Program-made: the position numbers and the translations under genes
From: Actinomycetales bacterium
GTDB lineage: Bacteria; Actinomycetota; Actinomycetes; Actinomycetales; Dermatophilaceae
Length of the DNA stretch: 64,000 bases
Reading direction: 5' to 3'
NCBI GenBank assembly: GCA_016715285.1
Contig: JADKAO010000006.1
Span: forward strand, 1-64,000
Shown: piece by piece, positions 51,478-60,351 of the stretch
Position numbering within the stretch: the first letter of the stretch is position 1
Layout: each line of letters opens with the position of its first letter
Notes under the pieces: model-generated
Seen by the model: only the letters and a program-made list of their open reading frames with translations
What the model was told of the DNA's origin: nothing
The model's database searches: none

Positions 51478-52259
51478 GATGCGCCGCCCCGGGGCACGGT
51501 GTCTTCGTCGACCTCCGCGGCGGGATACGCGGGGAGTTCGACGACGATGACGGTGACATTGTCCCGGCCGCCGTTGTCGACGGCTCGTTCAACGAGGGTT
51601 TGGGCGCAAGCCTGGGCATCGAGCCCCGCACCCAAGATGGCCCGGATCTCGTCGTCACCGACTTCATTGGTGAGCCCGTCCGAGCACACCACGAAGCGCT
51701 CGCCCGGGCACGGGGGGAACACCCATGTGTCGACCTGGGGCAAGATCTCGCGCCCCAACGAGCGAGTGACCGTATGCCGCAACGGATGACGGAGCGCCTC
51801 TGCCGGCGTGATGAAACCCGCGTCCACGAGCTCTTGCACCTCGGAGTGGTCGACGGTGACCTGCGTGAGAGTGCCTTCGATATAGCGATAGACCCGCGAG
51901 TCGCCGAGATTGAGCACCGCCCAATGCGGCGAACCGCCCGCCGACACCAACGCCACACCCGTGACCGTCGTCGCCATGCCCGTCTGGCCGGGGTTCTTGG
52001 CCGCGGAGCGGAGGATGCGCCGATTGGCGACGTCGAGTTGGCCCACGATGTCGGCGAGCCGCAGGTCCTCGCGCCCCGCGAGTTCGCCCAGCGCCCCCAC
52101 GGTCAGGCCGCTCGCGATCTCACCTGCCGCGTGACCGCCCATCCCGTCGGCGACGACAAACACACCGCCGTCGGCGAACGCCGCGTCTTCGTTATGTTCG
52201 CGGACCCGCCCAACGTCGGTGGCGACCCCCACGCGCAGGTCAAGGCCCGTCGTCGACAT
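51474..52259 (-). CDS. PP2C-type Ser/Thr protein phosphatase
   Basis: The 261-residue protein has all PPM motifs: GRVREHNEDAAF, VFVVADGMGGHAAGE, VLNLGDSRVYRYIEG, ERFVVCSDGLTNEV and GRDNVTVIVVELP, including the metal-binding Asp residues. It has no membrane segment. First gene of PP2C-FHA-kinase, it should reverse phosphorylation by the adjacent kinase. The ATG at 52259 gives the canonical family length. Confidence 0.95.
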   Translation of the reverse strand: MSTTGLDLRVGVATDVGRVREHNEDAAFADGGVFVVADGMGGHAAGEIASGLTVGALGELAGREDLRLADIVGQLDVANRRILRSAAKNPGQTGMATTVTGVALVSAGGSPHWAVLNLGDSRVYRYIEGTLTQVTVDHSEVQELVDAGFITPAEALRHPLRHTVTRSLGREILPQVDTWVFPPCPGERFVVCSDGLTNEVGDDEIRAILGAGLDAQACAQTLVERAVDNGGRDNVTVIVVELPAYPAAEVDEDTVPRGGAS

Positions 52260-52374
52260 CCGTGGTCCCTTCCGTCAGTCGTCAGCCAAAAGCAAGAGTC
52301 GTCATCCCAAGAGCAGAGGGTATGCCGTGCACGCATGATTGCGCTCGCGTGGCGAGGTTGCGACCCGTCGGCGG

Positions 52375-54079
52375 TCATGACCCACCGTCCGACCCTTGCC
52401 GGTCCTGCCACCACTGGCGGAGCAGCGCAGCCGCGGCCTCCTTGCCGATCGGGCCCTCATCGAGGCGCACCGACAGCAGGTATTTGTAGGCCCGACCCAG
52501 CACGGGACCCGGTTTGATCCCAAGCACCTCGGCAATCTCATTGCCGTCGAGTTCCGGGCGCACCGCGGCGAGCTCTTCTTCGGCGGCAAGCCGAGCGATT
52601 CGGCCCTCCAGCGCGTCATAGGTCCGGGCGAGTCGAGCAGCCTTGCGGGCGTTGCGCGTCGTGCAATCCGAACGAGTCAGCAGATGCAGCCGCTCGAGCA
52701 GCGGGCCCGCGTCCGTGACATATCGCCGCACGGCCGAGTCGGTCCACTGCCCGTCGCCATAGCCGTGGAACCGCAGGTGCAATTCCACCAGCCGCGCCAC
52801 CGCCTTGACGGTGTCTTTGTCAAACCGCAACTCGCGCAGCCGTTTTGCCACCATGCGCGCACCTACCAGTTCGTGGTGGTGGAAAGACACCCCGCCCCCA
52901 GCCTCGAACCGTCGCGTCGCGGGCTTGCCGATGTCGTGCAGCAAGGCTGCCAGCCGCAAGACGAGGTCGGGCCCGACCACAACGGGGTATGCCGTCCCGC
53001 CGGCGCCCTGCCCTTGATCAGCGCCCTGCCCTTGGTCGTCCCCGTGCCCTTGGTCGCCGCCCTTGGTCGTCCCCGTGCCCTTGGTCGCCGCCCTGCCCCG
53101 CATCACCAGAGCGTCTCGTGCCAACCGCACCCCCGACGTTGGCCACCAGCCCAGCCCGCGACGCAGGGGTGGTGCCCTCCAGCGCAATGGCCTGCTCGAG
53201 CACGGTCAGCGAGTGGTCATAGACATCCTTGTGACGATGGTGCTCGTCCACCTCCAACCGCAGAGCAGCGAGCTCGGGGAGGAAGACATCCGCCACCCCG
53301 GTGTCGACAAGCAGGGCCAGCCCATCGGCCGGGGCGGGCGCGAGCAGGAGCTTGACGAACTCGTCGCGGATCCGCTCCGCCGACACCATCGCGAGCGTGC
53401 CGGCGCGCTCGGCCATGGCTACCTTGACTGCAGGATCGACCAGGAAGCCCAGCTGCGCCGTGAACCGTGCCGCACGCATCATCCGCAGCGGGTCGTCGGC
53501 GAACGACTCCTCCGGCGATGCCGGGGTGCGCAAACGGTGGGCCGCAAGATCCGCCAGGCCATCGTGCAAGTCGACGAACTCCAACGACGGCAATCGCAAC
53601 GCCATCGCATTGACCGTAAAGTCGCGTCGCACTAGGTCCTCGGACAACGACGAGCCAAAGGCCACCTCGGGCTTACGACTCGACCGGTCGTAGACATCGG
53701 TGCGATAGGTCGTGATCTCGATCATCGCGTCGCCCTTGCGCAGCCCGATGGTGCCGAACTCCCGCCCAATCTCCCAGTACGTGTCCGCCCAACCACGGAT
53801 CAGGCCGAGCGTCTGGTCAGGCGTCGCGTCGGTCGTGAAGTCGAGATCCGGTGACGTCCGCCCCAAGAAAGCATCGCGGACCGGCCCACCCACGAGCGCA
53901 ATCTCGTGACCCGCTGCAGCGAACCGGTCCCCCAGCTCGCGCAGGAGCCCGATGGCCGGGGCCAACGCTGCAACGGCGGCACGCAACAATGCCGCCTCGC
54001 TGCTGGTCGGGCTGTTCGGACGGCCCGCCCCAGCAGAGTCGGTCGTCCGTCCGCGCCCAGTCCCAGCCATAACCGACAA
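52375..54079 (-). CDS. pcnA: CCA tRNA nucleotidyltransferase (PcnA-like), one frameshift
   Basis: The enzyme adds or repairs the 3' CCA of tRNAs. The head domain has IALVGGPVRDAFLGRTSPDL followed by DFTTDATPD, with the metal-binding DxD in DLDF. The RRDFTVNAMALRL and RMMRAARFTAQLGF motifs follow. The C-terminal HD domain (LAALLHDIGKPATRRFEAGG) is in another frame after about 53150. Between them sits an inserted low-complexity GGDQGHGDDQG stretch carrying a GTATGCCG copy (52987). The gene is essential or nearly so, which favours a sequence error at the frameshift. Position before the NUDIX gene is conserved in actinobacteria. Confidence 0.9.
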
Positions 54080-54577
54080 GGGTAGTCACGGCATACCACC
54101 GAGTTTGCCGCCACGCCTCGCGCAGACCTCAAAGCCCACCCCTCCGCGGGCCTCTTACCCGACCTCGCGCACCTCGCCCAGACACCCCTCAGACCTGGAA
54201 GGGCACAAACGCAGGGTTCAGACTCCCTGAAGCCTGCTTCTGTGCCCTCCTATGACGAGGCACGACCCGGCACGACCCGGCACGACCCGGCACGACCCCG
54301 CACCCGCCGCCACTCCTCGCGCAGAACTCGCCCAGACACCCCGAGCCGCCCCCCCATGGAAGGGCACAAACGCAGGGTTCAGACTCCCTGAAGCCTGCTT
54401 CTGTGCCCTCCTATGACGAGGCACGACCCCACACGACCCGGCACGACCCCACACGACCCCGCACGAGCCCACACGACCCGGCCGATTTCCCTGCTGACCC
54501 TCCGCCAGGGCCTTCCCAAGAGCTCTCCTGACGCGAGTCACCACGGCGTCATCAACCACGCTGGTTAGAGTGGAAAC
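54080..54577. other. Gene-free spacer between divergent pcnA and NUDIX genes
   Basis: No gene is apparent in this 498-bp spacer. It holds the two hairpin elements at 54197-54411, short tandem CACGACCCGG units (54251-54300 and 54420-54480), and one GTATGCCG copy at 54089. Promoters for both genes must lie here; TTGACC-like signals are not evident. Confidence 0.65.
54197..54411. repeat. Two AAGGGCACAAACGC hairpin elements and CACGACCCGG tandems
   Basis: Copies at 54197-54250 and 54358-54411 are identical over about 54 bp and continue identically into TATGACGAGGCACGACC. Outer arms are GGAAGGGCACA and TGTGCCCTCC; the inner part contains GGGTTCAGACTCCCTGAAGC. The outer arms match the family upstream of rpsF (12858-13573) while the core differs, so they are a related subfamily. 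Tandem CACGACCCGG units follow each copy. Confidence 0.75.
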
Positions 54578-55063
54578 GTGACCCAACCCCCTGCGCCCTC
54601 GACGACCCCCGGCAGGCACCTGCCGTGGGTCGAGGAGCGGTCGGCGGGCGGGGTGGTGGTCGACATTCACGAGGGAGCCGCCCGCACGGCTGTCATCGCC
54701 CGCCGCAACCGCGCCGGTCGGGTCGAGTGGTGCCTGCCCAAGGGTCACATCGAACCCGGCGAAACCCTCGCCGAAACCGCTGCCCGTGAGGTCGCCGAAG
54801 AGACCGGCATCATCGGCCGCGTGCTCGCCGAGTTGGGCACGATCGACTACTGGTTCGCGGCGGGCGACCGGCGGGTCCACAAGTTCGTCCACCACTACCT
54901 GCTCGAAGCCACCGGCGGCGAACTCACGATCGAAAATGACCCTGACCGCGAAGCCATCGATGTGGCGTGGTTTTGGCTCGACGAGGTCCACCAGCACCTC
55001 ACCTTCCCCAACGAGCGGCGCATCGCCAAGATGGCCTGGGAGCGCCTAGCAGGCACCGCGTGA
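54578..55063 (+). CDS. NUDIX hydrolase (MutT4-like)
   Basis: The 161-residue protein has the full Nudix box GHIEPGETLAETAAREVAEETGI (GX5EX7REUXEEXGU) with its metal-binding glutamates. Upstream is EERSAGGVVVDIHEG and downstream FVHHYLLEATGGEL. Position between pcnA and the DUF6049 gene matches mycobacterial mutT4 (Rv3908). The substrate is unknown; nucleotide-sugar or oxidised-nucleotide hydrolysis is possible. Its stop overlaps the next start (GTGA). Confidence 0.92.
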   Translation: MTQPPAPSTTPGRHLPWVEERSAGGVVVDIHEGAARTAVIARRNRAGRVEWCLPKGHIEPGETLAETAAREVAEETGIIGRVLAELGTIDYWFAAGDRRVHKFVHHYLLEATGGELTIENDPDREAIDVAWFWLDEVHQHLTFPNERRIAKMAWERLAGTA

Positions 55064-57591
55064 GTCGCGGCGGCGTCCCCCCCCCCGCACGCCTCACCCC
55101 CCGCGCACGCCTCACCCCTCGCGCACGCCTCGCCCAGATCGTGCTGACGCTGCTGACGCTCGTGCTGATCGGCGTTCCCGCTCACGCGGCAGGCGCTGGC
55201 AGCACCCTTGCGGTGACCAGCGCTGGCAGTCCGCGCGACGGCATACCCCATCGTGGTCTGTCACCCACGGACCCGCGCTCGCCTGGCGACCTGGTCCTCA
55301 CCGCCGTGACCCCACCCACCGCAACACCGACGGCGGGGGTCACCATCACGGGGTCCGTCCGTTCGGCTTCGGGGGCGACCTTCGCCGACCCCACGATCCG
55401 TGTCGTGCGGGCGCGGTCGGGTTTGAGCACCCAGGAAGCTCTCGACGCGTGGCTGGATGCGGGCGATTCCTCGGCCGGGACCGAAGTTGCCCGCACTCAA
55501 CTCCGCGCGACGGTGTCGCCACCTGTCGTCGTACCGTTCTCCCTCACCATCCCTCCTGACGCTCTTCGTCTCACCCGGTCCTACGGTGTCCTCCCCCTCG
55601 CCATCGAACTCACCTCCGCAGACGGGGAGCGCCGAGGCCTCATCCGCACCTTCGTCGGTTGGCAGCGCGCCCCCGAATTCACCCCGATCGACCTGGCTGT
55701 CGTGGTGCCTATCACGCTCGACGCCGACCCCACGCTCCATTCGCAGGATCCGGCCGCGCGCGCCGCTGCCTGGACCGCCGCCACCGGCCCGTCATCGCGG
55801 TTGGCTCGGTTGGTTGCCGGGGCCCGCGGCAGCACCATACCCATCGCGTATGCCGTGGATCCTGCGGTCCTGGGTCCAGTCCGGGTGGCGGGCTCCGACG
55901 GCACATCTGCTGGGAAATCGACCTCACTGGGGTCTGCGACTGACAGCTCAACCTCGACGCCGGGCGCACCTCCCACTCCAGCGCCCGCTGCCACGCCCGC
56001 TGCCACGTCCGCTGCCACACCTGCCGGGGCGACGGGAGTCATGCCCGCGCCGACCCCCGGCCCGAGCGCACCACCCAGCACAACCGTCGGACCACCCACA
56101 GCGGCCGAAAGCGAATCGAACGTCCGAGCCGGCTTCGTGGCCGCCCTGAAACCCATCTCTGGCAAGAGTACGATCTGGGCACTCCCCGAAGCAGATCTCG
56201 ACCTTGCCGCGCTCGGCCCCGGCGACGCCGGATCGACCGTGGTGCAGGAAGCGCTACTGCCAGCAACTCGGCTCGATACAGCCCTCGCCTCGGATCTGAC
56301 CCCCCGGACGATCCCCCGGCTCGCATGGCCGATCGACGGCCTCTTCCCGGAAGGGTTCGACGCTCGACTTCGCGCGGCATACCGAACCGGTCCGGATCTT
56401 TTGCTTTTGTCGAGCGCTGCCACCCGTACCGGCGAACTCACCCCGAGCGCACCTGCCCGCACCGCTGAAGGCACGCCCGTCGCCCGGTGGGATGACCGGC
56501 TCAGCGAAATCGCGGCGAGCGCGGGCGAACCGACGCTCACTGGTGAGACGATCCAGCGATTCGTCGCCCAATCCATGGTCTTGCTCTCCGAGCGGCCGTC
56601 CATCCGGCGGCAGGCGGTCGTGACCCTGCCGCGTGGCATCGACGTCGACCCTGAATCGCTGACACGGTTCCTTCAGGCGCTCGCGTCGACCTCATGGCTC
56701 ACGCCGGTCGGGCTCGATGCGGTGGCCTCACAAGCAGTCACGGGTGAGATCGCCATCGCAGAGACACCTGCTCAAGACCTGACAAGTCGGGCAGCCAACA
56801 GCGCGTTACTGGGTCCCACAGGCGTCGCGATCTGGCCTTCGGTGCCCCCGTCCATGCTGGCTACCGGCGTCCTTCCCGCACTGACCGAACGCCAGGCCGT
56901 CTTGTTGAGCTTCCGTGAGGCGCAGGCCATCAGCCCGACCACGATTGCCCCGATTGACCGGTGGCTCGACACCACGATCGCCCTGGGATCCGTGCGATGG
57001 CGCGACAACCCCGGTGGCCATCGCAACCTGACGACCGAGGTCGATCACCAAGTCGGGGATCTGGCCGCGAGCTTGACGATCGTGCCGCAGACGACGAATT
57101 TCCTTGCTGACGAAGGCGTTTTGCTCGTCACGGTGTCCAACGATCTTGACGTCCCGGTCGTTGGCGTCACCGTCCATCTGGCGCCGACCAACGGTCGAAT
57201 GTCGGTATCCGAGCAGGCTCCATCCGTGTCGGTCGCTGCCAAGAGCAAGGCCAGTGTGCCCGTCCGGATGATCGCGGTCGCCCAGGGGTTGGTCCCAATC
57301 GAAGCCTGGCTCACCGGACCCACTGGCACCCGTCTCGGCAACTCGACGATGATCGAGGTTCGAGCTGCGCCGCCAGGAGCCTGGCTCTATGTCGTCAGTG
57401 CCGCCGTCTTGGCTGGCATGTTGATCGTCGGCGTGTGGCGCGCGGCGCGCAGACCGAGCCGCGTGCCCGACTCGGTCGTGCTCGACCCGGTGTTACCGAC
57501 GCCGGAGCCTCCCTATGTCGAGCCAGCGGTCGAGCCAGCGGTCGAGCCAGGCCGCGCCGCCAATCCGCCCGACGGCTCTCACTCAGGCTAG
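55060..57591 (+). CDS. DUF6049 family secreted/membrane protein
   Basis: The GTG at 55060 overlaps the NUDIX stop and gives a basic N-terminus and signal/anchor (IVLTLLTLVLIGVPAHAAGA). About 840 residues follow, mostly extracytoplasmic, with a Pro/Ala-rich insert near residues 290-350 and a final membrane segment (AWLYVVSAAVLAGMLIVGVW) plus a short cytoplasmic tail. It corresponds to mycobacterial Rv3909 by position and layout. The function is unknown; the conserved link to MurJ and the pseudokinase suggests a cell-wall role. The run of Cs after the start makes the exact N-terminus sensitive to sequence error. Confidence 0.85.
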   Translation: MSRGGVPPPARLTPRARLTPRARLAQIVLTLLTLVLIGVPAHAAGAGSTLAVTSAGSPRDGIPHRGLSPTDPRSPGDLVLTAVTPPTATPTAGVTITGSVRSASGATFADPTIRVVRARSGLSTQEALDAWLDAGDSSAGTEVARTQLRATVSPPVVVPFSLTIPPDALRLTRSYGVLPLAIELTSADGERRGLIRTFVGWQRAPEFTPIDLAVVVPITLDADPTLHSQDPAARAAAWTAATGPSSRLARLVAGARGSTIPIAYAVDPAVLGPVRVAGSDGTSAGKSTSLGSATDSSTSTPGAPPTPAPAATPAATSAATPAGATGVMPAPTPGPSAPPSTTVGPPTAAESESNVRAGFVAALKPISGKSTIWALPEADLDLAALGPGDAGSTVVQEALLPATRLDTALASDLTPRTIPRLAWPIDGLFPEGFDARLRAAYRTGPDLLLLSSAATRTGELTPSAPARTAEGTPVARWDDRLSEIAASAGEPTLTGETIQRFVAQSMVLLSERPSIRRQAVVTLPRGIDVDPESLTRFLQALASTSWLTPVGLDAVASQAVTGEIAIAETPAQDLTSRAANSALLGPTGVAIWPSVPPSMLATGVLPALTERQAVLLSFREAQAISPTTIAPIDRWLDTTIALGSVRWRDNPGGHRNLTTEVDHQVGDLAASLTIVPQTTNFLADEGVLLVTVSNDLDVPVVGVTVHLAPTNGRMSVSEQAPSVSVAAKSKASVPVRMIAVAQGLVPIEAWLTGPTGTRLGNSTMIEVRAAPPGAWLYVVSAAVLAGMLIVGVWRAARRPSRVPDSVVLDPVLPTPEPPYVEPAVEPAVEPGRAANPPDGSHSG

Positions 57592-57735
57592 ATCGGCGGG
57601 CTCAGCGGCGCGGCTCAGCGGCGGGGCTCAGAATTTCTCTCGCGGGGTTGCGTAGGATCGGACGGTTAGCGTCGACGCTCGCGTCCCTCACCATCGCATC
57701 GCGAGTCGGGGTCGACGCATCGAGGAGGAGATCGA

Positions 57736-59472
57736 GTGCTCGGCATCGGACCTGGGTCGACGCTCGCCGGCCGGTATGCCGTCCGTGAGCGTCGCGCTGT
57801 CGGCCCAGGGTGGGAACGTTGGTCGGCAGTAGACGCAAACCTCGATCGCGACGTCATCCTGGTGACCTTCCCGGCAGATAGCCCCTACGCTGCCGCGACC
57901 CTCGATGCCGCCCGCCGAGCGGCTGCCCTGACTGACCGGCGCTTCACGCAGGTGCTCGATGCGAGTGGGCCGGGTGAGGTCGCACCCGCCGCACCCGCAC
58001 CCGCTGCACCCGCCCCAGACGTTGCACCCGAGTCTCCCGTCGTCCAGGTCCACTACATCGTGGAGTCCGCGCACCCTGGCGCCCGTTCCCTCCGGTCCAT
58101 CCTCGAAGACGGACCGATCCCGGATGACGAGGCCCGACGCATCGCTGGGGAGGTCGCGACGGCATTGAGCGAGGCGGCGCGACTCGGCATACACCACGGC
58201 AGTTTGGGTTTGCGATCAGTCCTGATCACCCCTACCGGAGACGTGGTGGTCCAAGGGCTGGCGACCGAAGCCGCGCTTCAGGGCCTGGACGACACTGCAC
58301 CGCACGTCCCTGCAACCGACGCGCGCGCGATCATGGGCATCCTGTATGCCGCCCTGACAACCCGCTGGCCCCTCGGCCCCACCGGGGGCACCGCGCCCTC
58401 CCTGCGGGTCGGCTCGACCTTGACCCCGCCGAGCGAGGTGGTGCCAGGCGTGCCAGCCGAGATCGACGCGGCGGTGGTCGAGGTTCTGGGGGCGGATGCG
58501 CGGGAGTGTCGCCCTCAGGATGTCGCCGCCATGCTGCGCCCGTGGTCGGCGGTGCCTTTGGTCGACCTGCATTCCGACACGCGCCGGGCGAGCGAGGTCG
58601 ACAGCCTGACCCGGCAAATCAGCACCACCCGCATGGCTTCGGTTACTGCTGCTCCCGTTACTGCTGCTCCCGATTCGACCCCGCTCGGCGCATCCCTTGC
58701 CACGCCGGGGCTGCCGCCGGTGACAGCTCGCATCAGCGGTCTCCTCGAGGACCCGGCCCCAACACCCGACGAACCTCCGGACCCCTTCGACCCAACCGAC
58801 GCCCCGCTGTCGCGCGGCGATTCTCGTCTGGCGCTGGGCCTCATCGGTGGCCTGGTCATCGTGCTCGCCCTTCTCGGGGCTTGGGGGATCTCGCGGATGC
58901 CCTCCAACCTCGGTGCGGTAGTCCCCCACTCCTCGGCCTCCAAGAGCGCCACACCAACCTCAGCCACCCCCGGCACCCCTGCCTCGGGCACGGCTCAAAC
59001 CAGTCCGGAGCCAACCGCTGAGCCCGCTGAGCTGTCCCCAGTCGAGATCACGGAGGCCTTCGCCTTTGAACCCAATAAGGGCGGCCGGGTTGCCTCACGC
59101 AGCGCACCTTTGGCATACGACGGGTTGCTCGACACGCCGTGGCGAGGCAACACGGCATACGCCACCGAGAAGTTCGGCGGACTCCCCATTCCTGGCACCG
59201 GCCTCATTCTCGACGTCGGTGAGCCGACCCCACTCCGGCGAGTCACCGTTACGGTGCCCGTCCCAGAGGACTTCACCGTCCTGATTGGCCCCAATCCCAG
59301 CCTGGATGGCGCCATCGAAATCGGGAAGGTGGTTGGCGAGTCCGGCGAGCAGGTTTTCGATGTGCCGGAGGATGCGGACGACGCGCGCTACGTCATCGTT
59401 TACGTCACCAAACTCGGGCCCGACGGCGCTCGCTTCCGCGCGCAAGTATCAGAGGTGCTGGTGGAGCAGTAG
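57736..59472 (+). CDS. Pseudokinase with extracellular discoidin-like domain (MurJ-associated type)
   Basis: The 578-residue protein starts at a GTG (57736) after GAGGAGG. Residues 1-260 have a kinase-like fold with degenerate motifs: the HRD site is GIHHGSLGLRSVLITPTGDV and the DFG site is lost, so it should not be catalytic. A linker and one membrane segment (LALGLIGGLVIVLALLGAWG) precede an extracellular beta-sandwich domain (APLAYDGLLDTPWRGNTAYA). In mycobacteria the equivalent pseudokinase is fused to the lipid II flippase MurJ (Rv3910) and recruits FhaA. Here it is a separate gene and no MurJ domain lies upstream. The YAV/AYA peptides coincide with GTATGCCG copies. Confidence 0.85.
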   Translation: MLGIGPGSTLAGRYAVRERRAVGPGWERWSAVDANLDRDVILVTFPADSPYAAATLDAARRAAALTDRRFTQVLDASGPGEVAPAAPAPAAPAPDVAPESPVVQVHYIVESAHPGARSLRSILEDGPIPDDEARRIAGEVATALSEAARLGIHHGSLGLRSVLITPTGDVVVQGLATEAALQGLDDTAPHVPATDARAIMGILYAALTTRWPLGPTGGTAPSLRVGSTLTPPSEVVPGVPAEIDAAVVEVLGADARECRPQDVAAMLRPWSAVPLVDLHSDTRRASEVDSLTRQISTTRMASVTAAPVTAAPDSTPLGASLATPGLPPVTARISGLLEDPAPTPDEPPDPFDPTDAPLSRGDSRLALGLIGGLVIVLALLGAWGISRMPSNLGAVVPHSSASKSATPTSATPGTPASGTAQTSPEPTAEPAELSPVEITEAFAFEPNKGGRVASRSAPLAYDGLLDTPWRGNTAYATEKFGGLPIPGTGLILDVGEPTPLRRVTVTVPVPEDFTVLIGPNPSLDGAIEIGKVVGESGEQVFDVPEDADDARYVIVYVTKLGPDGARFRAQVSEVLVEQ

Positions 59473-59525
59473 GACGGCCGGCACGGCATACCCTGAGAAC
59501 CCGATCAGCAAGGAGCGAACCCGCT

Positions 59526-60254
59526 GTGACCGACGCACGAGGACCCATGGACGACGACCTCCTCCAGGATGAGTCCGCGGATGAGTCCTCTGACACGGAC
59601 ACGGACACCGAAGCGGACATGGGCACGAGCGATGACAGCCTCCCCGATGACAGCCTCCTCGATGACCTTGCTGACGTCGATGCCGAGTCGTCGCCCTATG
59701 GCGACGAGGAGACGGCGGCCAGAGCGACGCGCCATGGCAACGCAGCACGGCTAAGACCCACTGGCCGCGGATGGGCAGTCCTCGGGGCTGCGGGTGGAGT
59801 CATCGCGGTGCTCGGGGTCGTTGGCGCGATGAGTTTGCGCGGACCCAACGCCCCGGTCGCGGCCGGGGGGACCACGAGCGCAAGTCCCGCTGCGGTGAGC
59901 ACCAGCGCGGCGCCCTCCCTACACATCGAGATGAGTGGTCGCGCCTACACCGCAGCCAATCTCGCGACCCTCGCCCAAACCCTCCTCGACGCCCCCGGAC
60001 CACACATCGGGATCCCCACGGTCGAGTCGCCCAGCATCGGTCCGATCGGCACCCCAATCGGTCTGCGCGAGTGCCTCGGCACGCTCGGGGAATCGGATGC
60101 ACCGCAGGTCGCCGCGGACATCGCGACATTCGATGGGCAGCCTGCGGCCGTGATCGTCGTGGTCGAGAGCGGCATCAAGCAGGTGTATGCCGTGGGCCGC
60201 ACCTGCACTAAGGGGGATCCCGCGATCATCATGGGCCCACTTCCCATGAGCTGA
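59526..60254 (+). CDS. Single-pass membrane protein with acidic N-terminus (Rv3912-like position)
   Basis: The 242-residue protein has an Asp/Glu/Ser-rich cytoplasmic N-terminus (DDDLLQDESADESSDTDTDT), one membrane segment (WAVLGAAGGVIAVLGVVGAM), and an extracellular domain with IPTVESPSIGPIGTPIGLRE and AAVIVVVESGIKQVYAVGRT. By position before trxB it matches mycobacterial Rv3912, described as an anti-sigma factor for SigM. No sigM gene is present next to it here. Its function is uncertain. Confidence 0.75.
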   Translation: MTDARGPMDDDLLQDESADESSDTDTDTEADMGTSDDSLPDDSLLDDLADVDAESSPYGDEETAARATRHGNAARLRPTGRGWAVLGAAGGVIAVLGVVGAMSLRGPNAPVAAGGTTSASPAAVSTSAAPSLHIEMSGRAYTAANLATLAQTLLDAPGPHIGIPTVESPSIGPIGTPIGLRECLGTLGESDAPQVAADIATFDGQPAAVIVVVESGIKQVYAVGRTCTKGDPAIIMGPLPMS

Positions 60255-60271
60255 GCGCTCGGTCAGCCGCG

Positions 60272-60298
60272 GGAATATATCGACAATCATCCATGTAT
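60272..60298 (+). promoter_or_regulatory. Candidate SigR-type promoter for trxBA
   Basis: GGGAAT at 60272-60277, then 18 bases, then GTAT at 60296-60299, resembles the actinobacterial SigR (oxidative thiol stress) consensus GGGAAT-N18-GTT with one mismatch in the -10. It lies 54 bp before the trxB start. In Streptomyces trxBA is a known SigR target, which supports the reading. Confidence 0.45.
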
Positions 60299-60351
60299 CA
60301 GCCAGTAACGAATGACGACTGTGTTCCTCTGCTTGTGATCAGGAGACCGCT

